Below, in pieces: positions 61,308-64,000 of a stretch of 64,000 nt of DNA (positions are counted from its first letter, which is position 1; each line of letters starts with the position of its first letter). This DNA comes from Pseudoduganella rivuli. GTDB lineage: Bacteria > Pseudomonadota > Gammaproteobacteria > Burkholderiales > Burkholderiaceae_D. The stretch is from the NCBI RefSeq assembly GCF_009674485.1, contig NZ_WKJJ01000002.1, positions 186,001 to 250,000 on the forward strand. Direction: 5' to 3'. The notes under the pieces were generated by a model, which worked only from the letters and a program-made list of their open reading frames with translations, ran no database searches and had not been told where the DNA came from. Both the position numbers and the translations under genes were made by a program.

Positions 61308-62246
61308 TTAGAGTTGTGTACTGCTGACGGGTGCCGGTGCGGTCGGTGCACCAGTCGTTTTGGATACGGGTTGCGCAGCCTTCGCCGCTTTGGGGGCGGC
61401 AACGGCCACCGGCGTTGCCGGCTGCGGCGCCATGGCGCGGCGGGTTTCCGCCAGCCGGCGGCGGCGCGCGCGGGCTTCGAGCAGGCCGGATGCGATCACG
61501 GCGCACGTCACCACCATGATGGTCACGGCGGCCACCGCATTGACGGTCGGGTTCAGGCCGAACTTGGCGCGCGAGAAAATCACCACCGGCAACGTGGTGG
61601 CGCCCGGTCCGGCCAGGAAGGCGGAAATCACCACGTCGTCGAACGACAGCGTGAATGTCAGCAGGAAGGCCGACAGCAGCGCCGGCGTAATCAGCGGCAG
61701 TGTGATGAGGAAGAACACTTGCAGCGGACGGGCGCCCAGGTCTTGCGCCGCTTCTTCCAGCGAGCCATTCAATTCACGCAGCCGCGATGAAATCACCACC
61801 GAGGCATACGCCATGCCCAGCAGCGTGTGGCCCAGCAGGATGGTGGACATGTCGCGCTGGCCGATGCCGAACGCGCCCTGGATCATCACCAGCAACAGCA
61901 TGACGGACAGGCCCAGGATCACTTCCGGCATCACCAGCGGCAAATTCATCAGGCTGGAGAACAGCACGCGGCCGCGGAAGCGCTGATAGCGCTCCAGCGT
62001 GTACGCGGCAAACGTGCCGAGGATCACGGACAGCACGCCGCACAGCAGCGCCACCTTGATCGACAGGAAGAAGCCCGCGATCAATTCGTCGTCGCGCAGC
62101 AGCGCTTCGTACCACTTCAGCGAGAAGCGGGTCCAGACCGTCACCAGTGAAGATTCGTTGAACGAAAACACCACCAGCGACACGATGGGAATGTAAAGGA
62201 AGGCATAGACTGCCGCCATCCAGGCGCGGGAAAACCAGCGGATCAT
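61308..62246 (-). CDS. potI: Polyamine-type ABC transporter permease PotI
   Basis: Second permease of a spermidine/putrescine-type importer, 312 residues with six membrane segments. The EAA-type loop reads LREL-NGSLEEAAQDLGARPLQVFFLITLPLITPALLSAFLLTF. The start overlaps the potH stop by four bases. Unusually, a roughly 55-residue Ala/Pro-rich tail (from about residue 255, RARRRRLAETRRAM..) extends past the last membrane segment. Confidence 0.9.
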   Translation of the reverse strand: MIRWFSRAWMAAVYAFLYIPIVSLVVFSFNESSLVTVWTRFSLKWYEALLRDDELIAGFFLSIKVALLCGVLSVILGTFAAYTLERYQRFRGRVLFSSLMNLPLVMPEVILGLSVMLLLVMIQGAFGIGQRDMSTILLGHTLLGMAYASVVISSRLRELNGSLEEAAQDLGARPLQVFFLITLPLITPALLSAFLLTFTLSFDDVVISAFLAGPGATTLPVVIFSRAKFGLNPTVNAVAAVTIMVVTCAVIASGLLEARARRRRLAETRRAMAPQPATPVAVAAPKAAKAAQPVSKTTGAPTAPAPVSSTQL

Positions 62247-63145
62247 GATTTTTCTCCCTTGTGCTGGAACTTGTTAAAGACAGCCATCGGCACCAGGATC
62301 AGCAGGATCATCACCACGGCGACGGCGGACGCCATGGCCCAGTCGTTATTGCCGAAGAATTCATCCCACAGCACGCGGCCGATCATCAGGGTTTCCGGGC
62401 CGCCCAGCAGTTCCGGGATCACGTACTCGCCCAGCGACGGGATGAACACCAGCATGGAACCGGCGACGATGCCGTTTTTCGACAGCGGCACGGTCACCAG
62501 CCAGAACGCCTTCCACGGCGTGGCGCCCAGGTCGGCGGCCGCTTCCAGCAAGCGCGTATCGAACTTTTGCAGGTTCGCCACCAGCGGCAGGATCATGAAC
62601 GGCAAATACGTGTAGACCATGCCCAGGGTCAGCGAGAACGGCGTGTTGAGCATTTGCAGCGGTTCGTGGATGACGCCCATGCCCAGCAACACGTTGTTGA
62701 ACAAGCCGTTCGTGGCCAGCAAGCCTTTCCACGAATAGATGCGGATCAGGAACGAGGTCCAGAACGGCAGCATCACAGCCATCAGCAGCGACGGGCGGAT
62801 GTGTTCCGGTGAACGGGCCAGGAAGTAGGCGAACGGGTAGCCGATCGCCAGGCACAGCGCCGTGTTGATGGCGGCGTACTTGACGGACGACAGGTACGTC
62901 GCCACGTACAGCGAATCCGTGAACAGGAACTGGTATTTGTTGAAGTCGACCTTGACGCTCAATACGCCGTCGGTGAAGGACCACGGCCTGACGATGGTGG
63001 CTTCGCCCATTTGCGAAAAGCTGAACTGCAGGATGATCAGCATCGGTATCGCCGTCATGGCCAGCAGCCATCCGAACGGAACGCCGATCACCAGCCGTTG
63101 TCCGAGGCCGCTGCGCAGCAGCCATTGTTGTATGCGTTCTGACAT
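62243..63145 (-). CDS. potH: Polyamine-type ABC transporter permease PotH
   Basis: First permease of the importer, 300 residues, six membrane segments with a large periplasmic loop after the first and the EAA loop LLEAAADLGATPWKAFWLVTVPLSKNGIVAGSMLVF. It is preceded by potG (9-base gap) and overlaps potI. Gene order potG-potH-potI matches the putrescine system; a binding protein (potF) must lie to the right of this window. Confidence 0.92.
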   Translation of the reverse strand: MSERIQQWLLRSGLGQRLVIGVPFGWLLAMTAIPMLIILQFSFSQMGEATIVRPWSFTDGVLSVKVDFNKYQFLFTDSLYVATYLSSVKYAAINTALCLAIGYPFAYFLARSPEHIRPSLLMAVMLPFWTSFLIRIYSWKGLLATNGLFNNVLLGMGVIHEPLQMLNTPFSLTLGMVYTYLPFMILPLVANLQKFDTRLLEAAADLGATPWKAFWLVTVPLSKNGIVAGSMLVFIPSLGEYVIPELLGGPETLMIGRVLWDEFFGNNDWAMASAVAVVMILLILVPMAVFNKFQHKGEKS

Positions 63146-63154
63146 GGCGTTTCC

Positions 63155-64000
63155 TCAGCGGCCCACCACGACCATGGCATCGTCGCTCCAGTGCAGGTGG
63201 ACACGGTCGCCTGCATTGAAACCCAGGTCGTCATGGCGGTAGTGGTTCAGGTGGGTGACCTTGACGCGTTGGCCATCGGCCAGGCGCACGTGGAACGCGG
63301 TCAGGTTGCCGTAGTACGACAGTTCTTCCACGTTGCCTGCCACCGAGTTGTATGGCTTGCCGCTTGGTTCGCGCGAGATCGAAATTTTTTCCGGGCGCAG
63401 TACCACGCCGGCGCTGGAGCCACGACCGGCGGCAACGCCGCGGCCCACGTAGATCGGGCAATTGGCCGTCTTGATCAGCGCGTGGTCGCTATGGTCTTCC
63501 TCGACCGTGCCTTCGAACAGGTTGACGCTGCCGATGAAGTCCGCCACGAAGCGGCAATTCGGCGATTCGTAAATATCTTCCGGCGTACCGACCTGCAGGA
63601 AACGGCCTTCGCTCATGATGGCGATGCGCGACGCCATCGTCATGGCTTCTTCCTGGTCGTGCGTCACCATCACGCAGGTGACGCCAACCTTGTGGATGAT
63701 GTTGGCCAGTTCGAGCTGCGTCTGTTCGCGCAGCTTTTTATCGAGCGCGCCCAGCGGTTCATCGAGCAGCAGCAACTGTGGACGCTTGGCCAGCGAGCGG
63801 GCCAGCGCCACGCGCTGCTGCTGGCCGCCGGACAGCTGGTGCGGCTTGCGCTGCGCATATTTTGCCAGCTGCACCAGGCGCAGGTTCTGTTCCACCAGTT
63901 CCGCGATCTGCCTGGCCGGCATGCCGTCGCGGCGCAGGCCGAACGCGATGTTGTCCCATACCGTCATGTGCGGGAACAGCGCATAGGACTGGAACATCAT
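63155..64000 (-). CDS. potG: Polyamine-type ABC transporter ATP-binding protein PotG (5' end outside window)
   Basis: Partial: 281 residues visible, with the 5' end including Walker A beyond base 64000. Seen are the Q-loop MMFQSYALFPHMTVWDNIAFGL, signature LSGGQQQRVALARSLA, Walker B LLLLDEPLGALDKKLRE, the H-loop VTHDQEEAMTMA and a C-terminal TOBE regulatory domain (VVLRPEKISIS). This is a complete CUT1/PotA-type architecture apart from the cut edge. Confidence 0.92.
   Translation of the reverse strand: MMFQSYALFPHMTVWDNIAFGLRRDGMPARQIAELVEQNLRLVQLAKYAQRKPHQLSGGQQQRVALARSLAKRPQLLLLDEPLGALDKKLREQTQLELANIIHKVGVTCVMVTHDQEEAMTMASRIAIMSEGRFLQVGTPEDIYESPNCRFVADFIGSVNLFEGTVEEDHSDHALIKTANCPIYVGRGVAAGRGSSAGVVLRPEKISISREPSGKPYNSVAGNVEELSYYGNLTAFHVRLADGQRVKVTHLNHYRHDDLGFNAGDRVHLHWSDDAMVVVGR

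Overview
The window looks like a chromosomal segment of a high-GC betaproteobacterium of the Oxalobacteraceae (Massilia / Duganella / Janthinobacterium group). This rests on the style of the proteins (DUF3138, DUF6279, chalcone-isomerase-like, RAYT, many LysR regulators), the dense gene packing and the absence of plasmid or phage genes. The exact genus is not determined. I see no rRNA, tRNA, CRISPR array or complete insertion sequence.

Layout. 0-9.8 kb is read leftward: a nitronate monooxygenase / GMC oxidoreductase pair, a five-gene branched-chain-amino-acid-type ABC transporter (livG-F-K-H-M), and a secreted 3-hydroxybutyrate-oligomer hydrolase. 9.8-13.8 kb holds a membrane GGDEF-EAL protein flanked by three diverged copies of a DnaA-box module. 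13.8-21.5 kb has mtnN, a REP-associated transposase with REP-like repeats, putA with a divergent Lrp-type regulator, and an MCP. 21.5-30.7 kb is mainly housekeeping: a LysR regulator, ferredoxin, coaD, rsmD, a DUF6279 lipoprotein, glmU, an Lrp-type regulator and glmS. 30.7-40.7 kb is accessory: ltrA-like, a lectin-FN3-sugar dehydrogenase, LysR/SDR, arfB, methyltransferase/TetR and hipBA. 40.7-51.4 kb concerns nutrient acquisition: an AraC regulator, a TonB-dependent receptor with a coupled HExxH lipoprotein, LysR with an alpha/beta hydrolase, and a beta-helix protein overlapping a PL8 polysaccharide lyase. 51.4-64 kb has an AAA ATPase, transporters with LysR/AraC regulators, and a polyamine-type ABC operon (potG-H-I) that ends in a DUF3138 outer-membrane-type protein and runs off the right edge.

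The most unusual signal is non-coding. Modules at 9790-10016, 13214-13437 and 13507-13712 share the order and almost exact spacing of sites while the DNA between has diverged. The order is an inverted DnaA-box pair (degenerate in the third copy), TTGTCC, GTAAACNNCTGATTTTT, a perfect TTATCCACA, a TACTACTAT tract resembling DnaA-trios, then an AT-rich stretch. That is the anatomy of a bacterial replication origin or DnaA-dependent unwinding unit. Inverted DnaA-box pairs with the same 8-base spacer recur three more times around the transposase. A second locus at 27657-28130, between the convergent 3' ends of glmU and an lrp gene, is an approximately 11-12-base-phased array of degenerate TGTGNATAA units. 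Whether these are the chromosomal origin, an accessory origin or DnaA-titration sites cannot be settled from this window. Note that dnaA, dnaN, gyrB, rpmH, mnmG and parAB are not present here.
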